A stretch of DNA of 22,454 bases from the NCBI GenBank assembly GCA_039930945.1, contig JBDTSW010000023.1, forward strand, positions 1 through 22,454, written 5' to 3'. This DNA comes from JBDTSW01 sp039930945 (GTDB lineage Bacteria; Actinomycetota; Thermoleophilia; Solirubrobacterales; 70-9). The first letter of the stretch is position 1. Every line of letters begins with the position of its first letter. The notes under the pieces are model-generated. The model was not told the origin of the DNA. It did no database searches and worked only from the letters and a program-made list of their open reading frames with translations. The translations under genes and the position numbers were made by a program. Positions 1 through 7,875 of this stretch are shown here, in pieces.

Positions 1-854
1 GCCCCGATCAGGAACTCGCCGCGGTCGGTCTGGGAGATGTAGACGTGCATCTGCGAGGAGACCACGACTACGTCGAGCAGCGGCTTCAACGGCTCGGTGA
101 CGAGCGCCTGCAGGATGTGGGTCGTGATCGGCAGCTCGACCCCGGCCATCGCGGCGATGGTCGAGCTCCAGCCCGCGGTGGCGCTGATCACTTGGCCGGC
201 GCCGACCCTGCGCCCGTCGCGCAGCGTGACCCCGGTCGCTCGCCCATTCGAACGCTCGATCCCGGTCACCTCGCTGTAGGGATGGATCTCGGCGCCGGCG
301 GCGTCGGCCGCACGCGCCAGCCCCCAGACGACCGCGTCGTGGCGGATGATCCCGCCGGGCGGGTGGTACAGCGCGCCCATCACCGGATACACCGCGTCCG
401 GCGCCATCGCCATCGCCGGCGCCAGGCGCTGGATCTCGCCCGGGCCAATTACCTCCGAGTCGACCCCGATCAGGCGGTTGACCTCCGCCCGCTCGTTCAT
501 CACGAACATCGCCCGATCGGTGTGGGCGAGGGTCAGATGGCCCTGCTGCGAGAACAGGAGGTTGAAGCCGAGCTCGGCCGAGAGCCCCTGATAGAGCTTG
601 ATCGAGGCGTCGTAGAAGCGCGCCCCCTCGGACGTCTTGTAGTTGGAGCGCAGGATGGTCGTGTTGCGGCCGGCGGCGCCCGAGCCGATGTAGCTCTGCT
701 CGAGCACGCAGACGTCGGTGATCCCATGGTCGCGGGCCAGGTAGTAGGCGGTCGCCAGGCCGTGCGAGCCGCCGCCGACGATGACCACGTCGTAGTGGTC
801 CCGCAGCTCGGCGGTCCGCCGCCACATGCGGCGCTTGCGAAAGAGATCAAGCAT
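1..854 (-). CDS. soxB: Sarcosine oxidase-type beta subunit (partial, C-terminus off the left edge)
   Basis: This is the FAD-containing, amine-oxidising subunit of a heterotetrameric sarcosine oxidase/N-methylglutamate dehydrogenase-type enzyme, probably cytosolic. The 284 visible residues start at ATG 852-854 and continue past base 1. A DAO-type Rossmann motif (VVIVGGGSHG) lies at about residues 23-32. IIRHDAVVWG lies at about 169-178; its His172 aligns with the histidine that carries covalent FMN in characterised heterotetrameric sarcosine oxidases (about His173 there), so both flavins are expected. The start overlaps the end of the gamma gene by 8 bp (847-854), which implies translational coupling. 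It is the last of the four subunit genes in transcription order. Substrate (sarcosine, N-methylglutamate or another secondary amine) cannot be read from the sequence; the glutamate-synthase-like neighbours favour N-methylglutamate. Family assignment is firm, substrate is inferred. Confidence 0.93.
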   Translation of the reverse strand, partial: MLDLFRKRRMWRRTAELRDHYDVVIVGGGSHGLATAYYLARDHGITDVCVLEQSYIGSGAAGRNTTILRSNYKTSEGARFYDASIKLYQGLSAELGFNLLFSQQGHLTLAHTDRAMFVMNERAEVNRLIGVDSEVIGPGEIQRLAPAMAMAPDAVYPVMGALYHPPGGIIRHDAVVWGLARAADAAGAEIHPYSEVTGIERSNGRATGVTLRDGRRVGAGQVISATAGWSSTIAAMAGVELPITTHILQALVTEPLKPLLDVVVVSSQMHVYISQTDRGEFLIG

Positions 855-1593
855 CGGCTTGAACCTCGCCGGGCCGCGCCGCCGACAGGGCCTCGACTCC
901 GACCGCGCGCCCCCCCAGGTGCTCGGCGGCGTCGATCAAGACCCCCCAGGTGTAGTGGGCATATCCGGCCCCGAACAGATGCAGGTAGCGGTCGCCTCCC
1001 TCCCGCAGGAGCATTCCCGGCGTGCGGGCCACCGAGACCGGCGCGAATGCCGCTTCGGTGAACCTGTCCGGGCGCAGATCGAGCGCCGTCGCCCGGGCGA
1101 AGGTCTCCCGCGCGAGCGGCCCGACGACGGCGTTCGAGCCGAACGTCGTGGTCACTTCGTGGACGGACGCAAACGAGTCGCCGGCGGCCGCCGCCTCCAG
1201 CTCCTCGCGCAGCCTCCGGGTCAGCTCGGGCGGAGTCAGGACGAGCGCTCGGTCGGCGCTGATCGGGCACCACCAAACCTCGTCGTGGAACGTCGCGCGC
1301 CCCGGCTCGAGCCCGGCACCGCCGGCGAGCTGGGCGACGATCGAGGAGACCACGCCCGGCTCGCCCTGAAGCTCGAGCTTGCCCAGGAAGGAGACGTCGG
1401 CGACGGCGACCGATGCCTGGCAGGCGGCGACCTCCTTGGGGGTCGACCCGTAGCCGGCGACGACGCGCCACCCGGCGCGCTCGCGCAAGCGCGCGCCCTT
1501 CCTGCGGTGCGCCCACTCGATCGGACTGCGCAGCGAGGGCACCTCGCCGGCAGCCGGCTGCGCCGCGTCGGGGGCGAGGAACTCGAAGCTCAT
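847..1593 (-). CDS. soxG: Sarcosine oxidase-type gamma subunit
   Basis: A 248-residue protein matching the SoxG/gamma subunit family, a GcvT-like fold without its own catalytic role that packs against the alpha subunit in the heterotetramer. Recognisable pieces are the N-terminal SPIEWAHRRKGARL segment, VAVADVSFLGKLELQG in the middle (the GcvT-like DVS..GK..V.G pattern), and a C-terminal AHYTWGVLIDAAEHLGG. It is somewhat longer than the roughly 190-210 residues usual for SoxG; the extra length is mainly an Arg/Gly-rich tail. Its start ATG shares ATGA with the alpha stop (1590-1593) and its own stop overlaps the beta start, so the three genes are coupled. Gamma is the least conserved subunit, so assignment rests on sequence pattern plus position between alpha and beta. 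Confidence 0.85.
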   Translation of the reverse strand: MSFEFLAPDAAQPAAGEVPSLRSPIEWAHRRKGARLRERAGWRVVAGYGSTPKEVAACQASVAVADVSFLGKLELQGEPGVVSSIVAQLAGGAGLEPGRATFHDEVWWCPISADRALVLTPPELTRRLREELEAAAAGDSFASVHEVTTTFGSNAVVGPLARETFARATALDLRPDRFTEAAFAPVSVARTPGMLLREGGDRYLHLFGAGYAHYTWGVLIDAAEHLGGRAVGVEALSAARPGEVQADA

Positions 1594-4472
1594 CCGCGCA
1601 GCCGCTCCTGATCCGGGTCGTAAAACGGCGCGATCTGCACCTCGGCGCCGAGCCGCCGCCCGCCGTCGGCCAGCGTGATCGTGGCGCCGTCCTCGGCCAG
1701 GCCGGCCGGCACCCAGGCCATCCCGATCGTTCGCTTCAGCCTGGGTGAGAAGCGCGATGAGGTGACCCGCCCCACCGGCTTGCCGTCCGCGACGACCGCG
1801 GCGCCCTCGGTCGGCACCACGCCGTCGCTGATCGTGAAGCCGACGAGCTTGTTCTCCGGGCCGCGCTCGTTCACCGACTCCAGGGCCCAGCGGCCGATGA
1901 AGTCCTCGTCCTTGTCGAACTTGACGATCCAGGGCATCGCCGCTTCCAGCGGGTTGGACTCGGCGTCGGTGTCCTGGCCGACCAGGATGTGCAGCTTCTG
2001 CAGCCTCAGCACCCGCTGGGGCTCGAGCCCGAACGGCCTGATGGCGTGCGCCTCGCCGGCGTCGAGGATGGCGTCCCAGAGGTGCTCGGCGAGCGCCCCG
2101 GGGCAGTGCAGCTCATACCCCAGCTCGCCGACGAAGCCGATTCGCAGCAGCAGGCACGGAACCCCGGCCACATGGGCACGCTTGCCGTCGAGGTAGGCGA
2201 AGGAGTCGTTGGAGCAGTCGAGGTCGCTGAGGGCGGAGAGGATCTCCCGCGAGCGGGGCCCGGCCAGGTTGAAGGCCGCGAGACCCTGGCTGACGTCCGT
2301 GAGGTGGGTCTCCATCTCCCACTCCGCGAGCCACCAGGCGAACCAGCTCTCGACGGCGTCGGCGCCGCTGGAGGTGGTGGTGACGTAGAAGGACTGCTCG
2401 TCGAGGCGGCAGACGGTGCCGTCATCGGTGATCCGCCCGGCGTCGTCGCCGAGCACCCCGTAGCGGATCCGACCGGGCTTGAGGTTGTCGAAGCGGTTGG
2501 GATAGAGGTGGTTGAGGAAGGCCCCGGCCTGCGGGCCGCGGACGATCAGCTTGCCCAGGGTGGAGACGTCGATCAGCCCGGCGCCCTCGTGCACCGCCAT
2601 CGTCTCGCCTTCGGGGTCGCCGTAGTCGTAGGGCCGGCGCCAGTCGCCCGCCCACAGCACGTTGCCCCCAAGCTCTTGATGGCGGCCATGAACAGCCGAC
2701 CGCTTGGCCGGCTCGAACGGACGACCCGCCAGCGCCCCCATCGGCACGGTCGACCAGGGCGGCCTGGCGGTGGTCAGCCCAACCTCGCCGACCGCAGCGC
2801 CGGTGTCCGCGGCCATCTGCCGGATAGAGGGCAGCTGACACATTCGCCCCTGGCAGGGGCCCATGGTCACCGTCGTGTAGCGCTTCAACAGCTCCAGCGA
2901 ATCGAAGCCCTCGTCGATCGAGAAGCTGATGTCGTCGGTGGTGACGTCCTCGCAGAGGCAGGCAAAGCACTTCTCGTGGCGTCCGTTCGCACTGCCCGCG
3001 GCGGCGGGAACCAACTGGGTGGCCGGCTCGCTCTCGGGGCTCAGGGATTCGCGCTCGAGCTGAAGCCGCGCTCGGTCCCGCTCGTCGCCGAGCTCCAGCT
3101 CCAGCGCGGCCTCGGCCCCCGCTGCCGCGCCCGAGATCTCTGCCCGATCTCGCGACTCGTGACCCGCGACCGCGCCCGCGGCATGGACGCCCGGCGGGAC
3201 GCCCTCCGGCAGATAGGCGCCGCCGGCCTCGTTCCAGCGCGCCTTGGCGCCTGCCTGCAGCAGCAGCGAGGTGGCGGGGACGGTGCCGCCGGAGACCGCG
3301 ACGAGATCGCAGTTGATCCCGCGCTCGCTATCGGCGATCGGCCGGCCGGCTTCGTCCAGTTCGGCGACCACCGCTCCCTTGACCTGCCGCCGGCCGAAGG
3401 CGCGAACCACGGCGCTGCCGCGCAGCAGCGGGATCCTCTCCTGCGCGATTCGCGCCGACAGCTCCTCGTCGGCGCCGCTCGACCGCGTGTCCGCGATGCC
3501 CACCACCTCGACTCCCGCCTCGTGCAGGGCGAGGGCGGCCTCGAGGCCGCGGTCGGCGACGGTGGCCACCAGGGCGGCTTTCCCGGGGCGCACCCCGTAC
3601 AGGGAGGCGAGCCGCTGCGCGCCGGAGCAGAGCATCACCCCGGGGAGGTCGTTTCCCTCGAACATCAGCGGTTGCTCGATCGAGCCGGTGGCGGCCACGT
3701 GGTGGCCGGCGCGGATCTGGTGGAGCGTGCTCTGGCACCAGACCGCGACGATGCCGTCGAAGAATCCGAGCGCGGCGGCCGGCGCCAGCACCTCGACCCC
3801 CGCCGCGCGCACCCGTGCGGCCAGCTCGCGCGCGGATTCCGCACCCTCGCCCGCCAGCAGGTCGCCGCCGAGCTCGGGGCCGTCGTCGACCAACACCACG
3901 TCCGCTCCCAGCTCCGCCGCTCGCAGGGCCGCGGCCATACCGGCGACACCGCCGCCGAGCACCAGCACGTCGGCGTGGCGCCGCCGGTACTCGGTTCGCC
4001 ACTCCCGCTCGGCCTGGCGGCGAGGCAGCCGGCCGAGGCCGGCCGCGTGACGCAGGATCTTCTCGTACAGCGGCCACAGCCGGCGCGGTCTGATCAAGGT
4101 CTTGTAGTAGAAGCCCGGCGGCGTCAGGCGGCTGCCGAAGAGGTCGGTGCCGCGCATCAGGTCGAACCGCAGCGAGGGGCTCGCGTTCATGTGCGCCACC
4201 CGCATCCCCTCTCGGACGGGCTCAGTGCAGGCCCGTACGCCCGGCCAGCCGTCGACCTCAACGAGGCAGTTGGGGCATTGGCCCGCGCAGCACAGCAGGC
4301 CCCGCGGCCGGTGGTACTTGAAGCTGCGCGAGAGCACCCGCCGGCCGCTGGCGTGAAGCGCGGACCCGATCGTGTCACCCTCGAACGCCGCCACTCGCTT
4401 GCCGTCGAAGCTGAACGCGACCGGGCGCTCGCGGTCGATCCGCTCCCCACGCCCGGGGGGGAGGCGGCTCAT
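1590..4472 (-). CDS. soxA: Sarcosine oxidase-type alpha subunit with two predicted [2Fe-2S] sites
   Basis: A 960-residue multidomain flavoprotein. An N-terminal ferredoxin-like plug domain (about 10-95) carries C61-x4-C66-x2-C69-x12-C82. A pyridine-nucleotide disulfide oxidoreductase-like domain (about 165-460) opens with VLVLGGGVAGMAAA. A BFD-like domain (about 500-550) carries C505-x-C507-x32-C540-x4-C545 (CLCEDVT and GPCQGRMC). A C-terminal GcvT/aminomethyltransferase-like, tetrahydrofolate-binding domain (about 590-960) has DVSTLGKLIVRGP and GLEPQRVLRLQK. By family knowledge the last domain captures the C1 unit as 5,10-methylene-THF. From memory, the classical Corynebacterium and rhizobial alpha subunits lack both cysteine sets (EEPNAL and ATDQGK replace them); here both are complete, so [2Fe-2S] clusters are predicted and an acceptor other than O2 is plausible. 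ATGA overlaps join it to delta and gamma. Confidence 0.94.
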   Translation of the reverse strand: MSRLPPGRGERIDRERPVAFSFDGKRVAAFEGDTIGSALHASGRRVLSRSFKYHRPRGLLCCAGQCPNCLVEVDGWPGVRACTEPVREGMRVAHMNASPSLRFDLMRGTDLFGSRLTPPGFYYKTLIRPRRLWPLYEKILRHAAGLGRLPRRQAEREWRTEYRRRHADVLVLGGGVAGMAAALRAAELGADVVLVDDGPELGGDLLAGEGAESARELAARVRAAGVEVLAPAAALGFFDGIVAVWCQSTLHQIRAGHHVAATGSIEQPLMFEGNDLPGVMLCSGAQRLASLYGVRPGKAALVATVADRGLEAALALHEAGVEVVGIADTRSSGADEELSARIAQERIPLLRGSAVVRAFGRRQVKGAVVAELDEAGRPIADSERGINCDLVAVSGGTVPATSLLLQAGAKARWNEAGGAYLPEGVPPGVHAAGAVAGHESRDRAEISGAAAGAEAALELELGDERDRARLQLERESLSPESEPATQLVPAAAGSANGRHEKCFACLCEDVTTDDISFSIDEGFDSLELLKRYTTVTMGPCQGRMCQLPSIRQMAADTGAAVGEVGLTTARPPWSTVPMGALAGRPFEPAKRSAVHGRHQELGGNVLWAGDWRRPYDYGDPEGETMAVHEGAGLIDVSTLGKLIVRGPQAGAFLNHLYPNRFDNLKPGRIRYGVLGDDAGRITDDGTVCRLDEQSFYVTTTSSGADAVESWFAWWLAEWEMETHLTDVSQGLAAFNLAGPRSREILSALSDLDCSNDSFAYLDGKRAHVAGVPCLLLRIGFVGELGYELHCPGALAEHLWDAILDAGEAHAIRPFGLEPQRVLRLQKLHILVGQDTDAESNPLEAAMPWIVKFDKDEDFIGRWALESVNERGPENKLVGFTISDGVVPTEGAAVVADGKPVGRVTSSRFSPRLKRTIGMAWVPAGLAEDGATITLADGGRRLGAEVQIAPFYDPDQERLRG

Positions 4473-4723
4473 CGGCCCGGGAGGCCGACCCAGTGCACCT
4501 CGTTGCTAGTGGTGTCGCGATCGGCGAGGAACCAGGACCGGCAGCCCGAGCGGTGATACCACCACTCGCGCTGAACGCCGGCCGCATTGCGGCGGAAGTA
4601 GTTGTAGGAGTTCAGCTCACGCTCGGAGGGTTTGGCGGAGGGGCGCACAACGACCTCGCCGCCATAGGCGAAGTCGGTGACCTCGCGCTCGCCGCAGTTG
4701 GGGCAGGTGAGCAGAAAGGACAT
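4469..4723 (-). CDS. soxD: Sarcosine oxidase-type delta subunit (zinc-binding)
   Basis: An 84-residue small subunit, the first gene of the minus-strand operon. It has the SoxD zinc pattern C7-x2-C10 (TCPNCGEREV), then H57 and C61 (WWYHRSGCRSWF), followed by the family-typical ADRDT. In the heterotetramer, delta binds zinc and contacts the alpha subunit. Length matches the family (about 85-100 residues). The ATG at 4721-4723 has no Shine-Dalgarno; a promoter with TAGTCT ends 9 bp upstream, so the mRNA may be leaderless or nearly so. The stop overlaps the alpha start (ATGA, 4469-4472). In well-known clusters the order is beta-delta-alpha-gamma; here delta is first and beta last. Confidence 0.93.
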   Translation of the reverse strand: MSFLLTCPNCGEREVTDFAYGGEVVVRPSAKPSERELNSYNYFRRNAAGVQREWWYHRSGCRSWFLADRDTTSNEVHWVGLPGR

Positions 4724-4732
4724 CAGACCAGC

Positions 4733-4761
4733 AGACTAGACAAATTGGTACAAAAGCGCAA
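4733..4761 (-). promoter_or_regulatory. Putative promoter of the soxDAGB operon
   Basis: On the minus strand TTGCGC (-35 like, 4756-4761) is separated by exactly 17 bp from TAGTCT (-10 like, TANNNT, 4733-4738). The -10 ends 9 bp before the soxD ATG, leaving little or no 5' leader. The AT-rich spacer (4739-4755) stands out from the GC-rich surroundings. Not experimentally shown. Confidence 0.6.
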
Positions 4762-4809
4762 GAGCGCGAGCGGAAGTCTTCAGCTGGCGACCTCGTGTCC
4801 ATTAGCCGA

Positions 4810-4830
4810 GTATGTGCCAGGTTCACATAC
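4810..4830. promoter_or_regulatory. Perfect inverted repeat, candidate operator of the divergent C1 operons
   Basis: GTATGTG (4810-4816), a 7-bp spacer (4817-4823) and CACATAC (4824-4830) form a perfect 7-bp inverted repeat in the divergent spacer. A third direct copy of GTATGTG lies at 4875-4881, 65 bp from the first. The site is about 49 bp upstream of the soxD -35 and 65 bp upstream of the likely glnT start. The symmetry suggests binding of a dimeric regulator that is not encoded in the window. Confidence 0.5.
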
Positions 4831-4882
4831 CGCGACCGCAAATGCTGGTCGCCGCACCATTGCTCTGGTGGCCTGTATGTGA

Positions 4883-4888
4883 GATATA
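4883..4888 (+). promoter_or_regulatory. Putative -10 box of the glnT-mgs-fdh operon
   Basis: GATATA lies 7 bp upstream of the GTG at 4896, the only AT-rich hexamer close to a plausible start and spaced as in the other putative leaderless genes of the window. It follows directly after the third GTATGTG copy (4875-4881), so a factor bound there would overlap the core promoter. No convincing -35 is visible. Confidence 0.4.
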
Positions 4889-4895
4889 TCCAGGT

Positions 4896-6260
4896 GTGTT
4901 GGCACGCCCAACAGCCGAGGATGTCCGGCGAGCGGTTGCCGAGGACGGGGTCGAGTTCCTCTTCGCGCAGTTCGTCGATATGCACGCGAAGCCGAGCGCG
5001 AAGCTGGTTCCGGCGACCCAGCTCGACGCGCTGCTCGAGGACGGCGCCGGCTTCGCCGGGTTCGCCGCCGGCGACATCGGCCAGACCCCGGACAACCCGG
5101 ACCTGATCGCGATGCCCGACGTCGGCACCTTCACCCAGCTTCCCTGGAAGCCGGAGATCGGCTGGTTCGCCTGTGACTCCACCGTCGAGGGTGAGGCCTG
5201 GCCGTACTGCCCGCGCACGATCCTGCGCCGCCAGGTCGAACGTGCTCGCGAGGCCGGCTACGAGCTCAAGATCGGCTGCGAGCTGGAGTACTTCCTGGTG
5301 CGACGCACCGAGGACGGCGGGATCGAGATCGCCGACCCGCTCGACACCCTCGAGCAGCCCTGCTATGATATCCGCGCCCTCACTCGTTCGTTCGACTTCG
5401 TCGCCGACGTCAGCCGGAACGTCGACTCGCTCGGCTGGGGAATGTACGCCACCGACCACGAGGACGCGAACGGGCAGTTCGAGCAGAACTTCGCCTTCGC
5501 CGACGCGCTCACGACCTGCGACCGGGCCGTCTTCTACCGCTACATGGTCGAGGCGATGGCGCAGGACCGCGGGTTGATCGCGACCTTCATGCCGAAGCCG
5601 TTCGCCCACCTGACCGGCAACGGCGCCCACTTTCACATGAGCCTCTGGAACGGCGAGACGAATGTGTTCCACCGGGATCCCGGTGACGACCCTCGGGGCC
5701 TCGGCGTGAGCGAGGTCGGATACCAGTTCATCGCCGGCCTGAAGGCACACGCGAAGGCCTACATCGCGCTCACCGCGCCCACGGTCTCTTCCTACAAGCG
5801 CCTGGTGATCGGGGCTCCGGCGAGCGGCGCAACCTGGGCGCCGGCCTACGTCACCTATGGCTACAACAACCGCACGATGATGCTCCGCATCCCCGACGCA
5901 GGGCGGGTCGAGGACCGGACGGTCGACGGCTCCTGCAACCCCTATCTGGCCGCGACGGCGATCCTTGCCGCGGGCCTCGACGGAATCGAGCGGGGCCTCG
6001 ACCCCGGCGACCCGACCTCCGCGAACATGTACGAAACCAGCGAGGCGGATCGGCGCGAGATGGGCATCGAGACCCTTCCCGCCAACCTGCTCGACGCGAC
6101 CCGCGAGCTCGAGGCCGACGAGGTGCTGCGCAAGGCGCTGGGCTCGGTCGGCGACGAGGACTACGTCGATTACTTCATTCGCTGCAAGCGGCGCGAATGG
6201 CAGGCGGCCCACGAGCAGATCACTCAGTGGGAGCTCGACCGCTACCTCCAGCACTACTAG
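4896..6260 (+). CDS. glnT: GlnT/GmaS-type glutamine synthetase family ligase
   Basis: About 454 residues of a glutamine-synthetase-fold ATP-dependent ligase joining ammonia or an amine to the gamma-carboxyl of glutamate. Motifs: FAQFVDMHAKPSAKLVP near the N-terminus, GAGFAGFA, DHEDANGQFEQNF, GNGAHFHMSLW, APTVSSYKRL and NNRTMMLRIP (ATP and glutamate binding regions). This pattern is that of the GlnT/type III and gamma-glutamylmethylamide synthetase (GmaS) group rather than housekeeping GlnA. Position directly before an N-methylglutamate-synthase-like gene trio favours methylamine as substrate, giving gamma-glutamylmethylamide. Start: the in-frame ATG at 4812 lies inside the inverted repeat and encodes an unusual Pro/Trp/Cys-rich leader; GTG 4896 (or TTG 4899) gives the usual family N-terminus and has a -10-like box 7 bp upstream. 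Glutamine synthesis or another amine substrate cannot be excluded. Confidence 0.88.
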   Translation: MLARPTAEDVRRAVAEDGVEFLFAQFVDMHAKPSAKLVPATQLDALLEDGAGFAGFAAGDIGQTPDNPDLIAMPDVGTFTQLPWKPEIGWFACDSTVEGEAWPYCPRTILRRQVERAREAGYELKIGCELEYFLVRRTEDGGIEIADPLDTLEQPCYDIRALTRSFDFVADVSRNVDSLGWGMYATDHEDANGQFEQNFAFADALTTCDRAVFYRYMVEAMAQDRGLIATFMPKPFAHLTGNGAHFHMSLWNGETNVFHRDPGDDPRGLGVSEVGYQFIAGLKAHAKAYIALTAPTVSSYKRLVIGAPASGATWAPAYVTYGYNNRTMMLRIPDAGRVEDRTVDGSCNPYLAATAILAAGLDGIERGLDPGDPTSANMYETSEADRREMGIETLPANLLDATRELEADEVLRKALGSVGDEDYVDYFIRCKRREWQAAHEQITQWELDRYLQHY

Positions 6261-6268
6261 ATGCCCCC

Positions 6269-7177
6269 ATGTGCGGGATTGCCGGTCTTTTCAGCAAATC
6301 GGGCACGATCGAGGACGAGCTCGGCGCCCACCTGAGCGCCATGCTCACCCAGCTCGCCGACCGCGGCCCCGACAGCGCCGGGGTCGCGCTCTACCGCGAC
6401 CCCGTCCCAGCCGGTGCCTGCAAGGTTTCGCTGTTCTCGCCGGAGGCCGTGCCCCCGTGGCCTCAGCTCGCCACGGAGCTGGCCGAGGACTTCGGAGCCG
6501 AGGCCGGGCCCGAGGTCCGCGCCTCTCACGCGCTGTTCGGGGTCCCGGCCGGCCCGGCCGACGTCCAGGCCTGGCTCGGCGAGCGCCATCCCGAGCTGCG
6601 GGTGATGAGCGTCGGCGAGCGGATCGAGATCTACAAGGAGGCCGGCGATCCTCGCGACTTCGTCGAGCGATTCAGGCTGGCGGAGGTCTCGGCGACGCAC
6701 GCCCTCGGGCACACCCGCATGGCGACCGAGAGCCGGGTCACGACCGAGCATTCCCATCCCTTCTCCACCGGGCTCGACCTCTGCCTGGTCCACAACGGAT
6801 CGCTGTCGAATCACAACCGGCTGCGCAGGCTTCTGAGCAGGCGGGGGATCCGCTTTGAGACCGACAACGACAGCGAGGTCGCGGCCGGATACCTGACCTG
6901 GCGTCTCTCCCAGGGAGCGGACCTCGAGCAGGCTCTGCACGACTGCCTGTCCGACCTCGACGGCTTCTACACCTTCGCCGTCGGCACGGCCGACGGCTTC
7001 GCGGTCCTCCGCGACCCGATCGCCTGCAAGCCGGCGGTGCTGGCCGAGACCGAGGATTGGGTGGCGATGGCCTCCGAGTACCGGGCGATCGCGGTGCTCC
7101 CGGGGGCGGAATCGGCCGAGGTATGGGAGCCGGAGCCCGCGCGCGTGTACTCCTGGGAGCGGGCGAGGGTCGCGTGA
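6269..7177 (+). CDS. mgsA: Class II glutamine amidotransferase (MgsA/GlxB-like)
   Basis: A 302-residue N-terminal-nucleophile glutaminase domain protein. The start at ATG 6269 is fixed by MCGIAGLF: Cys2 becomes the N-terminal nucleophile after Met removal. Further Ntn-amidotransferase signatures are RGPDSAG (32-38), GHTRMATE (147-154), VHNGSLSNH (174-182) and TDNDSE (198-203). It corresponds to the glutaminase part of glutamate synthase as a free-standing protein, as in N-methylglutamate synthase (MgsABC) and rhizobial GlxBCD. Expected role: deamidation or demethylamidation of a gamma-glutamyl amide to feed the MgsC-type synthase. It begins 8 bp after the glnT stop and its own stop overlaps the next start (GTGA), so it is in the same operon. 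Choice between NH3 and methylamine release is inference from context. Confidence 0.9.
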   Translation: MCGIAGLFSKSGTIEDELGAHLSAMLTQLADRGPDSAGVALYRDPVPAGACKVSLFSPEAVPPWPQLATELAEDFGAEAGPEVRASHALFGVPAGPADVQAWLGERHPELRVMSVGERIEIYKEAGDPRDFVERFRLAEVSATHALGHTRMATESRVTTEHSHPFSTGLDLCLVHNGSLSNHNRLRRLLSRRGIRFETDNDSEVAAGYLTWRLSQGADLEQALHDCLSDLDGFYTFAVGTADGFAVLRDPIACKPAVLAETEDWVAMASEYRAIAVLPGAESAEVWEPEPARVYSWERARVA

Positions 7178-7875
7178 GCACCACGGAGGTCGCTGTCACG
7201 CCGGTCGACCTCGCGGCGATCACGGTCCGAGAGCTGAACCAGCGCCTGCACGATCTCGATCCGGCGGCGCCCTCCCGCTGGCGCGTCACCAACCCGGGCG
7301 GCGCGCACGCGATCGCGGTCGGCCTCGATGCCGACGCCGAGGTCACGATCGAGGGGCACGTCGGCTACTACTGCGCCGGGATGAACAAGCTCGCCACGGT
7401 GCGGATCGAGGGAAACTGCGGCGTCGGCGTCGCCGAGAACATGATGTCGGGGACGGTAATCGTCGATGGCGACGCCAGCCAGTCAGCGGGGGCCTCGGGA
7501 CGGGGCGGACTGCTGGTGGTCAAGGGGGGCGCGTCGGCGCGCTGCGGGATCTCGATGAAGGGGGTGGACATCGTCGTCCACGGCTCCATCGGCCACGCCG
7601 GCGCCTTCCTGGCACAGAAGGGAGCACTGGTCGTCTGCGGCGACGCCGGCGATGGTCTCGGCGACTCCATCTACGAGACGCGGGTCTACGTTCGCGGCCA
7701 GGTCGCCGGCCTCGGCGCGGACTGTGTCGAGAAGGAGATGCGCACACAGCATCGCGCCCAGCTCGAGCTGCTGCTGGCGGCCGGCGAGGCGGACCTCGAT
7801 CCCGGCGAGTTCCGGCGCTACGGCTCCGCCCGGCAGCTCTACAACTTCCAGATCGACAACGCGGGTGCCTACTGA
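7174..7875 (+). CDS. mgsB: GXGXG-domain glutamate synthase-like subunit (MgsB/GlxC-like)
   Basis: A 233-residue protein with the right-handed beta-helix GXGXG domain that forms the C-terminal structural part of glutamate synthase. Glycine-rich turns repeat from about residue 70 to 180: GNCGVGVAENMMSG, GDASQSAGASGRGG, GGASARCGISMKG, GSIGHAGAFLAQKG and GDAGDGLGDSIYE. The start is GTG 7174, sharing GTGA with the mgsA stop and preceded by a purine-rich GGGCGAGGG at 7161-7169; an upstream in-frame ATG at 7057 would lie inside mgsA and only add a low-complexity Gly/Arg tail. The stop shares one base with the next start (TGATG). It has no catalytic residues of its own and is expected to scaffold the glutaminase and FMN subunits. 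Confidence 0.9.
   Translation: MSTTEVAVTPVDLAAITVRELNQRLHDLDPAAPSRWRVTNPGGAHAIAVGLDADAEVTIEGHVGYYCAGMNKLATVRIEGNCGVGVAENMMSGTVIVDGDASQSAGASGRGGLLVVKGGASARCGISMKGVDIVVHGSIGHAGAFLAQKGALVVCGDAGDGLGDSIYETRVYVRGQVAGLGADCVEKEMRTQHRAQLELLLAAGEADLDPGEFRRYGSARQLYNFQIDNAGAY

Noticed and set aside
1989..4556. Plus-strand open frame of 855 codons across the alpha-subunit gene
   Set aside because: It is antisense to soxA, is rich in Arg/Gly/Ala/Pro/His with no domain, and reflects the lack of stop codons in GC-rich antisense frames.
4810..4830. CRP/FNR-type binding site
   Set aside because: The arms contain TGTG and CACA but are separated by 7 bp, not the 8 bp of TGTGA-N6-TCACA, so I describe it only as an unidentified operator-like repeat.
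4617..6254. Minus-strand open frame of 545 codons opposite glnT
   Set aside because: Shadow of the amide ligase gene, which has clear conserved motifs on the plus strand.
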